Shown here one piece after another: positions 18,656 through 28,200 of a DNA stretch of 64,000 bases (position 1 is its first letter; each line of letters begins with the position of its first letter). The position numbers were made by a program, and so were the translations under genes. Under the pieces are notes generated by a model, which did not search any database, was not told the DNA's origin, and saw nothing but the letters and a program-made list of their open reading frames with translations. The stretch is from the NCBI GenBank assembly GCA_001801485.1, contig MGXV01000067.1:47954-111953 (forward strand), given 5' to 3'. The DNA comes from Gammaproteobacteria bacterium RIFCSPHIGHO2_12_FULL_37_14. Its GTDB lineage: Bacteria > Pseudomonadota > Gammaproteobacteria > DSM-16500.

Positions 18656-20356
18656 ATGAAAGTTTTTGAAAATCAAACTAATTTTCAATCATTATCTTCC
18701 AAGGTAATTGATCTTATTTTTATCAGCCTAATTTTCTTCTGTTTGTTTTTTGCTCTTCTCGGTGTGCGTCCCTTGTTTGTTCCTGATGAAGGCAGATACG
18801 CGGAAATTATTCGAGAAATGGTAGTATCAGGAAACTATATTACGCCCTATCTAAATGGAATTAAATATTTTGAAAAACCTAATTTATTTTATTGGTTAGG
18901 CTCCTTAGCCGTCCATTTGAATGGGCTAAGTATTTGGTCAATTCGAAGTGTGAATGCCCTATTCGCCTTGGTCGGTTGTCTGCTGACTTATTGGATAGCC
19001 AGACGATGTTACAATCGCGCAACAGGTTTGCTCGCTGCATTTATCCTGGGAACCAGCAGTCTATATTTTGTTATGGCGCATATGATCAGTCTTGATTTGA
19101 CTGTTAGCGTATTGATAGCCGCCAGTCTTGATGCTTTTTTATTAGCTTATTTAGAATCACCCATTGCAAAACGTCAAGGCTATCTCACTTTGTCTGCCGC
19201 TAGCGCTGGTTTGGCGGTATTAACCAAAGGTTTAATTGGTATTGTTTTTCCTACACTGATTATTGGTTTGTGGCTAATTGTTATTTACAAATGGCAAGTT
19301 GTTAAACGTTTATGGCAGTCAACCCCCTATCTTCCGTCCTGTATTTTAGTTTTTTTGCTGATTACCGCACCGTGGCACTTTCTTGTTCAATGGCATAATC
19401 CTGAATTTTTTAATTTTTATTTTATTGAGCAACATTTCTTACGTTATACCACGCTGAGCGTTGGGCATTATCAACCTGTTTGGTATTTTATTCCGATTCT
19501 CATTATTGGGTTCTTTCCTTGGATAGTTTTTCTTCCCCAAACTATCCTCTCATACATTTCTTCCTGGCGAATGCGTATTCTTAATCCAACAGAAATATTT
19601 TTTATATTGTGGGTGATTTGTATTTTTCTTTTCTTTTCTTTTTCGAAATCAAAATTAATTCCCTATATTTTGCCTCTATTTCCACCACTCGCCATTCTCA
19701 CTGCTCGTTATCTTCTACATTATTCTCAACAGCGGATAGGAATTAATATTGGATATATTGTTCTCATCTTTTTTTCCATCATTATTACAGGTTTGTTTTA
19801 CTGGTATTCCCATACTGCGATCTTACCTAATGCACGATTAGCTAATATTTATCTTTCCTTTGCTGGAATAACACTCATTATTGGTAGCTGTCTAGCTACT
19901 CGCTTCGCATTACGTTTACGATATTTATTATCATTTAGCATCACCATTATGACTATGTCGATTTTTTTATTAGTTACTCTTGCCGCCATCCCCTTCATCG
20001 ATACTCGAAGCATTCAATCGCTTGCTGATACATTAAAGCCATTATTGAAAACAAAAGATGAGGTCATTACTTACAATCAATATTTTCAAGATTTACCTTT
20101 TTACTTGGAGCGGCAAGTGAGCATTCTGAATTGGCGAAATGAGCTCAGTTTTGGCATGCAATACCAAAATACTAAAAGTTGGATGATTGAAAATGTAGAT
20201 TTTTGGCAACGTTGGCACAGCACCAAACGTGTTTTTGTCCTGATGAGTTTAGTAGAATATAAACGATTTATCATTTATTATCCTCGCATTCATCCATACA
20301 TCATTGGAAAAACAGTTGCTAATATATTGATCAGTAACAAAAAAGATTCTATATAA
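18656..20356 (+). CDS. ArnT/PMT-family membrane glycosyltransferase
   Basis: A 566-residue integral membrane protein with roughly eleven to thirteen hydrophobic helices. The first periplasmic loop carries 'FVPDEGRYAEI' (Asp44-Glu45), the catalytic acidic pair of GT-C enzymes such as ArnT, and 'GIKYFEKPNLFYWLGSLA' matches the substrate loop of that family. ArnT moves 4-amino-arabinose from undecaprenyl phosphate to lipid A; relatives move mannose or other sugars onto lipids or proteins. No arn pathway genes are near, so the sugar is unknown and the symbol arnT is not assigned. It stands alone, diverging from DUF2066-hda across 211 bases with no RNA gene seen. The ribosome site is weak. Confidence 0.85.
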   Translation: MKVFENQTNFQSLSSKVIDLIFISLIFFCLFFALLGVRPLFVPDEGRYAEIIREMVVSGNYITPYLNGIKYFEKPNLFYWLGSLAVHLNGLSIWSIRSVNALFALVGCLLTYWIARRCYNRATGLLAAFILGTSSLYFVMAHMISLDLTVSVLIAASLDAFLLAYLESPIAKRQGYLTLSAASAGLAVLTKGLIGIVFPTLIIGLWLIVIYKWQVVKRLWQSTPYLPSCILVFLLITAPWHFLVQWHNPEFFNFYFIEQHFLRYTTLSVGHYQPVWYFIPILIIGFFPWIVFLPQTILSYISSWRMRILNPTEIFFILWVICIFLFFSFSKSKLIPYILPLFPPLAILTARYLLHYSQQRIGINIGYIVLIFFSIIITGLFYWYSHTAILPNARLANIYLSFAGITLIIGSCLATRFALRLRYLLSFSITIMTMSIFLLVTLAAIPFIDTRSIQSLADTLKPLLKTKDEVITYNQYFQDLPFYLERQVSILNWRNELSFGMQYQNTKSWMIENVDFWQRWHSTKRVFVLMSLVEYKRFIIYYPRIHPYIIGKTVANILISNKKDSI

Positions 20357-20370
20357 GACTTGACTATTCT

Positions 20371-20391
20371 TACTCTAAACGAGTATTTTTG
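20371..20391 (+). terminator. Weak terminator after the glycosyltransferase gene
   Basis: TACTC-TAAAC-GAGTA forms a five-base stem (20371-20385) followed by five T residues. It is 15 bases after the stop codon. The stem is short, so this is only a candidate. Confidence 0.35.
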
Positions 20392-20557
20392 TTGAAGATC
20401 AAAGGGAAAAGCATGGTCAAGATAGTAGCATTTTCAACAAAAGATAAAATATTAAATTTAAATTTGCATCAAGATGCAGTTCTAAGCTTGACTTGCTAAC
20501 TTATTGAGTTATATTCAATAATGAACTAGTAAACGGAGGCGGCAACGCTAAACGGAT

Positions 20558-20896
20558 ATGCTAATCAAATCACAACTTATCAGCGAACTCAGCAAACATT
20601 TTCCACATCTTCCTGAAAAAGATATTGCTTTAGCTGTGAATCACATTATTGAACATATGAGCGATACGCTAAGCCATGGTGGACGTATCGAAATTCGCGG
20701 ATTTGGAAGCTTTAATTTGCATTTTCGCCCTCCACGACGTGCTCATAATCCCAAAACAGGTGAAAAATTAGTTACCAATCCTAAATATGCTGTCCATTTC
20801 AAACCTGGTAAAGAATTACGCGACAAAGTGAATGCTAACCGGCATATCGCTATTGAGCCTATGTCACAAGAAGAAATGGAAGACGAAACAGAATAA
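20558..20896 (+). CDS. ihfB: Integration host factor subunit beta
   Basis: A 112-residue HU/IHF-family DNA-bending protein. It starts 'MLIKSQLISELSKHFP', close to the IhfB pattern 'KSELIERL', and has 'GGRIEIRGFGSFNLHFRPPRRAHNP' in part, where 'RNP/HNP' with the conserved Pro inserts into the minor groove. 'FKPGKELRDKVN' is the IhfB-type C-terminal helix, followed by an acidic tail ('SQEEMEDETE') longer than in E. coli. IHF pairs with the alpha subunit, not in this window, and shapes promoter and replication DNA; in Legionella it controls differentiation. GGAGG lies rather far (18 bases) upstream of the ATG, and an inner CGGA is closer. Confidence 0.94.
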   Translation: MLIKSQLISELSKHFPHLPEKDIALAVNHIIEHMSDTLSHGGRIEIRGFGSFNLHFRPPRRAHNPKTGEKLVTNPKYAVHFKPGKELRDKVNANRHIAIEPMSQEEMEDETE

Positions 20897-20906
20897 GAAG
20901 CGTCGA

Positions 20907-21473
20907 TTAAGTGATAGGCAAAGTCACACCTTTTTGTCCTTGATACTTCCCACCGCGATCTTTATATGACGTTTCACATTCTTCATCTGACTCAAGAAAA
21001 AGAAGTTGAGCAACACCTTCGTGAGCATAAATCTTTGCCGGTAATGGTGTCGTATTTGAAAACTCCAACGTAATATGCCCTTCCCATTCGGGTTCCAACG
21101 GCGTCACATTCACTATAATACCGCAACGTGCATAAGTGGATTTACCTAAACAAATCACTAACACGCTACGCGGAATACGAAAATATTCCACACTACGAGC
21201 TAAAGCAAATGAATTGGGTGGAATAATACAAATATTCGATTTCACATCGACAAAACTTTGTGGAGCAAAATTTTTAGGATCAACAATAGCGGAATTAATA
21301 TTAGTGAAAATTTTAAATTCATCCGCACAACATACATCATAACCATAACTAGACGTACCATGCGAGATAATGTTATCTACGCCATTGTGGCGTACTTGAT
21401 TAGCCGCAAATGGCGTAATCATCTGATATTCTTGCGCCATTTTCCGAATCCACTTATCAGATTTAATACTCAT
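20907..21473 (-). CDS. dcd: dCTP deaminase
   Basis: A 188-residue trimeric enzyme converting dCTP to dUTP, the main source of dUMP for thymidylate in gammaproteobacteria. Conserved segments are present: '[15 protein letters not shown]', '[24 protein letters not shown]' in part with the nucleotide-binding Ser/Arg and catalytic Glu, and '[21 protein letters not shown]' in part, ending '[17 protein letters not shown]'. The family's normal length is 188 to 195. It lies 12 bases after mrp on the minus strand, an arrangement (mrp/apbC-dcd) common in gammaproteobacteria, and converges with ihfB. Confidence 0.97.
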   Translation of the reverse strand: MSIKSDKWIRKMAQEYQMITPFAANQVRHNGVDNIISHGTSSYGYDVCCADEFKIFTNINSAIVDPKNFAPQSFVDVKSNICIIPPNSFALARSVEYFRIPRSVLVICLGKSTYARCGIIVNVTPLEPEWEGHITLEFSNTTPLPAKIYAHEGVAQLLFLESDEECETSYKDRGGKYQGQKGVTLPIT

Positions 21474-21484
21474 ATCTCACTCCG

Positions 21485-22558
21485 CTAATTTTTAACGACA
21501 ATCTTAGGAAATTTTGCTGAATAGTTCTTAGCTTGCAAGGAAAGTTTGGCCGCCAATTTACGTGCTATTTGATAAAATAATGTTGCATATGGGCTATCTG
21601 CATGAGCGACTACTACTGGTTGACCTTGATCAGTCGTCTCGCGTATCGAAATAGCTAATGGAATCGAACCTAGTAATGGCAATGAATATTCTTGCGATAA
21701 TTTAGCGCCACCACCTGTTCCAAAAATCGCTTCAGCAAAACCACATTGCGAACATTGATAACTACTCATATTTTCGATAACACCGAGGATAGGCACATTC
21801 AGCTTGTTAAACATTTCACATGCTCGCCGAACATCAAGCAAAGCCAGATCCTGAGGAGTCGTAACAATCACTGCACCACTGACTGGCATTTTTTGGCACA
21901 AGGTTAATTGAATGTCACCTGTACCTGGAGGCAAATCAACAATTAAATAATCCAATGATTCCCAGCGCGTATCTTGTAACAATTGTTGCAATGCCTTACC
22001 AATCATTGGACCACGCCATACCATTGGCGTTTCTTGATCGATGAGATAGCCCATAGACATGGATTGAATACCATGCCGCTTGATAGGTAACAAGGATTTC
22101 TCATGAAATACAGGCCTTTCCGCTCCCACTCCCAACATTGCAGGCTGGCTCGGACCATAAATATCAGCATCTAACAAACCAACTTGCGCACCTTCTTTTG
22201 CAAGAGCGAGCGCCAAATTGACTGCTGTCACTGACTTGCCTACACCACCCTTACCTGAACCGACAGCAATGATATTTTTCACATTAGCCAGTCCTGGAAT
22301 GCCCTGATTACCCGTGTGAGAATTAATTTGACAGGAAAGCTTAATGTCAATCGCTTGAGTGGTAGATGATCTTAACAGGGAAATCAAATCGGCTTTCATA
22401 CTCTCCTTCACCGATTCAATAGGATATCCTAATACAATATCAATAGTAACTTTATCAGGCCGTACATCAATTTGCTTAATTGCTTTTGCCGTAAACAAAT
22501 CCACTTCCAAATAAGGATCGCAATATTGGGAAAGTTTTGCTTCGATCTCTTTCTGCAC
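21485..22558 (-). CDS. mrp: Iron-sulfur cluster carrier ATPase Mrp/ApbC
   Basis: A 357-residue P-loop ATPase of the Mrp/NBP35 family that binds and hands on [4Fe-4S] clusters in the cytosol. An N-terminal MIP18-like domain (about residues 1-75) precedes the deviant Walker A 'GSGKGGVGKS' (100-109), then 'LLDADIYGPSQP', 'DLPPGTGDIQLTL' and the cluster-binding Cys pair in 'YQCSQCG' near residue 260. dcd follows 12 bases on. metG diverges upstream, the same neighbourhood seen in E. coli, where mrp and metG are also back to back. Confidence 0.95.
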   Translation of the reverse strand: MQKEIEAKLSQYCDPYLEVDLFTAKAIKQIDVRPDKVTIDIVLGYPIESVKESMKADLISLLRSSTTQAIDIKLSCQINSHTGNQGIPGLANVKNIIAVGSGKGGVGKSVTAVNLALALAKEGAQVGLLDADIYGPSQPAMLGVGAERPVFHEKSLLPIKRHGIQSMSMGYLIDQETPMVWRGPMIGKALQQLLQDTRWESLDYLIVDLPPGTGDIQLTLCQKMPVSGAVIVTTPQDLALLDVRRACEMFNKLNVPILGVIENMSSYQCSQCGFAEAIFGTGGGAKLSQEYSLPLLGSIPLAISIRETTDQGQPVVVAHADSPYATLFYQIARKLAAKLSLQAKNYSAKFPKIVVKN

Positions 22559-22585
22559 GTTATACTCTCTAAGGCATGAAAAATT

Positions 22586-22594
22586 TGCTATACT
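22586..22594 (+). promoter_or_regulatory. Extended -10 promoter candidate for metG
   Basis: TGCTATACT is an extended -10 element (TG-n-TATACT) 40 bases before the metG ATG in the 75-base divergent gap with mrp. No good -35 box is seen, as is usual for extended -10 promoters. Confidence 0.5.
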
Positions 22595-22633
22595 GTAACA
22601 CTTTTTATAAAAAGCTCATAGGTTCTTTATCTC

Positions 22634-24658
22634 ATGACAACCAAACGAAAAATATTAATCACTAGCGCCTTACCTTATGCAAATGGCCCGCTGCATTTAG
22701 GTCATATGGTCGGCTACATTCAAGCAGATATTTGGGTGAGATTCCAAAAAATGTTAGGGCATGATTGTCTGTATGTCTGCGGTAGCGATAGTCATGGAAC
22801 ACCCATTATGATTCAAGCTGAAAAAATGGGTATCACGCCAGAAACGCTCATTCAACAAGTTCAATTGGAGCAAGAACGCGATTTCAATGATTTCATGATT
22901 GGTTTTGATAATTACTATACGACCCATTCAGATGAAAACCGAGAATTCGTAGAAACCATCTTCAAACGACATCTCGCTAAAGGAAACATTAGTAAACGTA
23001 CCATTAAACAACTCTATGACCCTGAAAAAAAAATATTTCTGCCTGATCGCTATATTAAAGGTGAATGTCCACATTGCAGCGCCAAAGATCAATATGGTGA
23101 TAATTGTGAAGTATGCGGTGGAACGTATGCACCAACCGAATTAAAAAATTATTATTCAGTTTTATCCGGTAGCAAACCCATCGAAAAAGAATCGGAACAT
23201 TATTTTTTTAAATTACAAAATTACGAAGATTTTTTAAAAAAATGGACACATCATGGTCATTTACAAGAACAAGTCGCCAATAAATTAGATGAATGGTTTA
23301 CTACTGGACTACAAGAATGGGATATCTCGCGTGATGCGCCCTATTTTGGCTTTGTCATTCCCGAGGAAAAAAATAAATATTTTTATGTTTGGTTAGATGC
23401 TCCCATTGGTTACATGGCGAGTTTCAAAAACTTATGTGCTCGTAAAAAAATTAATTTTGATGACTACTGGAATCCCAATAGCACGGCTGAGCTTTATCAT
23501 TTTATTGGCAAAGACATTATTTATTTTCATGCCCTTTTTTGGCCAGCCATTCTTCATGGAGCAAGCTATCGCACACCTACTGCAATATATGCTAACGGAT
23601 TTTTGACTATAGAAGGGCAAAAAATGTCGAAATCGCGCGGCACGTTTATTCGAGCGCGAACGTATCTTGAATATTTACATCCTGAATATTTACGTTATTA
23701 TTTTGCCGCTAAAATAAGTAATCGCATTGAAGATTTAGACATTAATTTTGATGATTTTTTGCAACGAGTCAATGCTGATTTGGTTGGAAAATTTATTAAT
23801 ATTGCCAGTCGATGCGCCAGCTTCATTAATAAAAATTTTAAAAATCAATTATCCAAACAATGCATTGAACCTACACTGTATCAAGAGTTTGCAATTGCTG
23901 GTAATGAGATTGCCAATAAATGGAATAAGATGGAATATAGTCAAGCCATTCGCCAAATTATGTCTTTAGCAGATAAAGCAAATCGATATATTGATGAGAA
24001 AAAACCATGGATCCACATGAAAGATTCTAGCCAGCAACAATATGTTCAAGACATTTGTTCCGTCGGAATTAATTTATTTCGTGTTTTAATGATCTATTTA
24101 AAACCGGTATTACCACAAACAGCAAAACAAGTTGAAAATTTTTTGAAAGTGACGCCATTGCAATGGAATGATAAAGATAAGCCACTCACTGATCATACTA
24201 TTGATGAATTTCAAGCACTCATACAACGTATTGACCCCAAACAAATTGAGGTAATGAAAATGACTATTAAGCAAGAAGGTGAATTATCTGCAAATGCATC
24301 AACCCCGAATAGCAAAGTAGTTGATGTGAACCCACCCATTTCAATTGAAGATTTTAGCAAAATAGATTTACGTATTGCCAAAATTATCGAAGCTGAAGCA
24401 GTCGCAGATGCCGATAAATTATTACGGTTAAAAGTTGATTTAGGCGATGAAACCCGACAAATTTTTGCGGGTATTAAATCTGCCTACCCACCAGATGAAT
24501 TAGTGGGACGTCATGTCATCGTAGTGGCCAATCTTGCCCCACGTAAAATGCGATTTGGTGTATCGGAGGGTATGGTATTAGCAGCGGGTCCCGGCGGTAA
24601 AGAGTTGTGGCTGATTAGTCCTGACCCAGGTGCTGCTGCTGGAATGAAAGTAAAATAA
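22634..24658 (+). CDS. metG: Methionyl-tRNA synthetase
   Basis: A 674-residue class I synthetase that charges tRNA-Met. The HIGH motif is 'HLGH' (21-24), the KMSKS loop sits at residues 330-334, and the zinc knuckle has Cys145, Cys148, Cys158 and Cys161. The C-terminal 105 residues ('[17 protein letters not shown]' through '[19 protein letters not shown]') form the EMAP/Trbp111-like tRNA-binding domain used for dimerisation, so this is the full-length gammaproteobacterial form. It diverges from mrp and is followed 28 bases later by a ferredoxin gene. Confidence 0.98.
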   Translation: MTTKRKILITSALPYANGPLHLGHMVGYIQADIWVRFQKMLGHDCLYVCGSDSHGTPIMIQAEKMGITPETLIQQVQLEQERDFNDFMIGFDNYYTTHSDENREFVETIFKRHLAKGNISKRTIKQLYDPEKKIFLPDRYIKGECPHCSAKDQYGDNCEVCGGTYAPTELKNYYSVLSGSKPIEKESEHYFFKLQNYEDFLKKWTHHGHLQEQVANKLDEWFTTGLQEWDISRDAPYFGFVIPEEKNKYFYVWLDAPIGYMASFKNLCARKKINFDDYWNPNSTAELYHFIGKDIIYFHALFWPAILHGASYRTPTAIYANGFLTIEGQKMSKSRGTFIRARTYLEYLHPEYLRYYFAAKISNRIEDLDINFDDFLQRVNADLVGKFINIASRCASFINKNFKNQLSKQCIEPTLYQEFAIAGNEIANKWNKMEYSQAIRQIMSLADKANRYIDEKKPWIHMKDSSQQQYVQDICSVGINLFRVLMIYLKPVLPQTAKQVENFLKVTPLQWNDKDKPLTDHTIDEFQALIQRIDPKQIEVMKMTIKQEGELSANASTPNSKVVDVNPPISIEDFSKIDLRIAKIIEAEAVADADKLLRLKVDLGDETRQIFAGIKSAYPPDELVGRHVIVVANLAPRKMRFGVSEGMVLAAGPGGKELWLISPDPGAAAGMKVK

Positions 24659-24686
24659 AAAAATACACACCTTTCAGGAATAAAAC

Positions 24687-25070
24687 ATGTCTAGAGATAA
24701 TATAGTCGCTGTCATTCAAGAAGCTGAATGCATTGGTTGCACGAAATGCATTCAAGCTTGTCCAGTTGACGCCATACTCGGTAGCAACACATACATGCAT
24801 ACAGTCATTACTTCCGAATGTATAGGCTGTCAATTATGTATTCCACCCTGTCCCGTGGATTGCATTGATCTCGTCGTCCATCCAACTGAGCTAACAAGAG
24901 AAGAAAAAAAGCAGTTAGCACTCAAACGTATAGGTGCTCGAAAACAGCGCTTAATGAAAGAACAGAGCCATGCCACCCCAAAACTTTCTGCTAAAACATT
25001 TAAACAAAAGCAAGAATATATCCAAAAAGCATTTGCACGCACTCGTACCAAAAAATATGTCGATAAATAA
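24687..25070 (+). CDS. RnfB-like 2[4Fe-4S] ferredoxin
   Basis: A 127-residue protein with two cluster motifs, '[12 protein letters not shown]' (about residues 12-23) and '[12 protein letters not shown]' (about 42-53), followed by a basic tail rich in Lys and Arg. The ferredoxin part matches the C-terminal half of RnfB, but the N-terminal membrane anchor and the first cluster domain of true RnfB are missing, and no rnfACDGE genes lie here. It is therefore better described as a free two-cluster ferredoxin that could donate electrons in the cytosol. Legionella and Coxiella genomes annotate similar short proteins as RnfB. It follows metG by 28 bases and may share its transcript. Confidence 0.85.
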   Translation: MSRDNIVAVIQEAECIGCTKCIQACPVDAILGSNTYMHTVITSECIGCQLCIPPCPVDCIDLVVHPTELTREEKKQLALKRIGARKQRLMKEQSHATPKLSAKTFKQKQEYIQKAFARTRTKKYVDK

Positions 25071-25213
25071 ATAAGCAATTTCTATGGTAATATTATAATT
25101 TTAATGCAATTTCATAATTGCTAGTTTATTATTGCATAATATTCGGTTACTTCAAGACCGATAAAAAACACTCAGGTTCATCAACTCAATAAAACTTAAA
25201 AAAATTAATTGCC

Positions 25214-28200
25214 ATGATTGATATAAAAAAGTACTTCGATGATCGTCAAGCATTTTCCTGGAACGACTCCTTCATCCACATTCAATATTGCCACGACTCA
25301 GATCCTTTTTATCGCATGTACGGTGGCGAAGTTCGTCATCATTCGACCAAGGACATCTGTGGAAAAGCGTATTTTATAGAACTGAAACAACCCAAACCAA
25401 AGATGAAGTATGATTTTAAGAATTTCAAGCAAAATGATGTGGTCGATCCAACTAAAAAAAACCTTCTGTTTATTAATTTTCAATGCCTAAGAGGGAGTCG
25501 AATCTTCCTTCCTCGTCACCTTGAATGCTATGTCATTCAGCAAGAAAATAGTATATTCATTGATGGTGCGTATCAATTAATACACTCAAATAAAAGGAAA
25601 CATGAGCAAGAGAATGTTTTCATAGAAGACGTAGAAAAAGTGAGCGAGGTAACAGACATACCTGTCTCAACACTCCCTCAACTTAATTTGAATGAAAAGC
25701 CCGCAAAAAAAATAAAAAACACTCAACATTTTCCTGATACCTCAGAAGAGCCAAATCAGCTAACCGATAATAAGCGCACTTTATCCGAGACAAAAGATGA
25801 TTTAATTGCTCTTGACACATCCCCAGATAAAAACCTTGGAACAGGTACGATAAAGCACGCCAACGAAAGCGCCATCATTAACATCCAATATCGTGATATT
25901 GTAGAATTTACATTGGCTTATTGGGATTCACATTCCACTCAACTAAACAACGATAATATCGAAACGTATATCGAAAATAGCTATCATTATCTACCACAAC
26001 CCTCATCTTTTGGCCGTACCTTGCAATGCTTACTGGTCAATTTAAATAAAAATGACTTTGAGTCAATTAAAAAATTATATTCATTATATGATAAAAGCAG
26101 CTTCTCCTTTACTTTAAACAAGTTAATTGATTATTACTTAACAACAATAGAAACCGATCCCTTGGCTATAAACAATAACTCTGAATATAGTCGCAGACTG
26201 ATCGCTATTACTTATCAATTAACTTGTTTAATGACAAAAAAAAATTATTATATTCAAGCAAAAGCATTTTCTTCCCATTTAATCTCCCGACTAATCAAAC
26301 AATTATTATTACTACCAAAAACAAATGATATGCGCATCAATAGTGTAATGTGGTCGTTTGGCCAACTTGCCAAACATGATCATACACGCAATTTTTTAAA
26401 GGAGTTGACTGCTGAAAATATTTTAGGATTGGTTCAAATTAAATCTAGTAGTAGGTTTGGCTTTTATTTTGCTAACTACATATGGTCTATTGCTACCTTA
26501 GCTGAACATGGCATGTTGCATTTATTAGAACAATTAACTGCCGCACATATTAAAAATTTAATTGACAAATTGCTCACATATCAAGAACCAACTGGTCAAG
26601 CGTATAGCAATACTTTATGGGCCATTGCAAAATTAGCTAAACAAGGCTTGTCACACTTATTAGAAACGTTAACAGCTTCTCATATTCGAGATTTAGTTTT
26701 CGGAGTACTGGATTGCCGAAAAAAAATTTATCAAGATTTCGATAACACATTATGGGCAATTGCTAAATTAGCTGAAAAAGGCATGTCACACCTATTAAAA
26801 AAATTAACTGCTGCTCAGATTGAAGAATTAACGCTTAACTTACTTGATTATCGAAAAAAATATGAAGATGGAGATAATGCTCTATGGGCCATAGCTAAAA
26901 TTGCTGAAAATGACATGTCGCACTTATTGGAAACGTTAACGGCTTCTAATATTCGAGATTTAGTTTTCGGATTACTTCATCGTAAAAAATCATATGATAA
27001 AACTTATGGTGTATCGCTATGGGCCATAGCTAAATTAGCTGAAAAAGACATGCCGCACTTATTAGAAACATTAACGGCTTCTAATATTCGAGATTTAATT
27101 ATCCAATTCCTTAGGTGTCACGAAATAAGTGAACCACAGATAGGTAGGATCCTATGGACCATAGCAAAATTAGCTGAAAAAAACATGTCGCATTTATTAC
27201 AAGAATTAACTGCTACGCATGTTGAGAATTTGTTTTTTGCATTATCAAAATGTCAAGAAATCAATAAACCAAGAAGCCATATTCTATGGGCTGTTGCTAA
27301 ATTAGCTGAACGAGGTAAATCGCATTTATTAGAAAAATTAATGCCCACTGATATTCAAGATTTAGTTCAAAGCCTATTCCAATGTCAACAAATAAATGGT
27401 CAAGCCTGTGGCATGATGCTATGGTCTATCGCTAAATTAGCTGAACGAGGTAAATCGCATTTATTAAAAAAATTAACTGCTACTAATATTCAACAGATAG
27501 TTTATATATTACTCCACTGTCAACAAGTAACGAGTATAGCCTGCGATAACGCCCTATTTATGATTACTAAATTAGCTGAACAAGGTGAGCTACATTTACT
27601 AGAAGAATTAACCCCTATTGATGTTCAAAAAATTGTTTCCATAGCAGCTAATTGTCAACTAGATAGCCAACACAGATGCACAACTCTACTCGCAATCAGT
27701 AAATTGGCTGAACAAAATCAATCGATATTACTCAGTGAACTAAAATCAGAAAATATTAAGAAATTAATTGATTTGGCATTAGAATCTAACCTCTATAGAG
27801 ATATTTATAATTTTATGATTGCGATTAGCAAATTCGCTGAATATCCAAATTTAATTAACAATATATCCACCGTTCAAATTAACAGCTCTCTCGATAAATT
27901 CGTTCACTCAAATCATGCATTAGTTTCAGAACAGGCAGGGATGTATATTTCTGCTTTATGTCAAATAACAGAGTACCTAGTCAAGCAACCAAACGAAAAT
28001 CTAGAAGAAACAAAAAAAATAATACATGACATTGTCTATCGTTATTGCACCTCCACACTAGATAAACAATCTCTCTTATCTACTCATAATAAAAAAAATA
28101 AATTATTTACTTCAACCGTATTGCTGACAAAGTTAGAACAAATCATGTTGCTAAAGCAGCAGAAATTATTAGATATTTCAGTCACTCTACTTAGCCAAAT

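Noticed and set aside
20413..20499. Small 28-codon frame with an AAAGGGA site upstream, between the glycosyltransferase gene and ihfB
   Set aside because: It has a fair ribosome site but no recognisable product and could easily occur by chance in AT-rich DNA; no second line of evidence.
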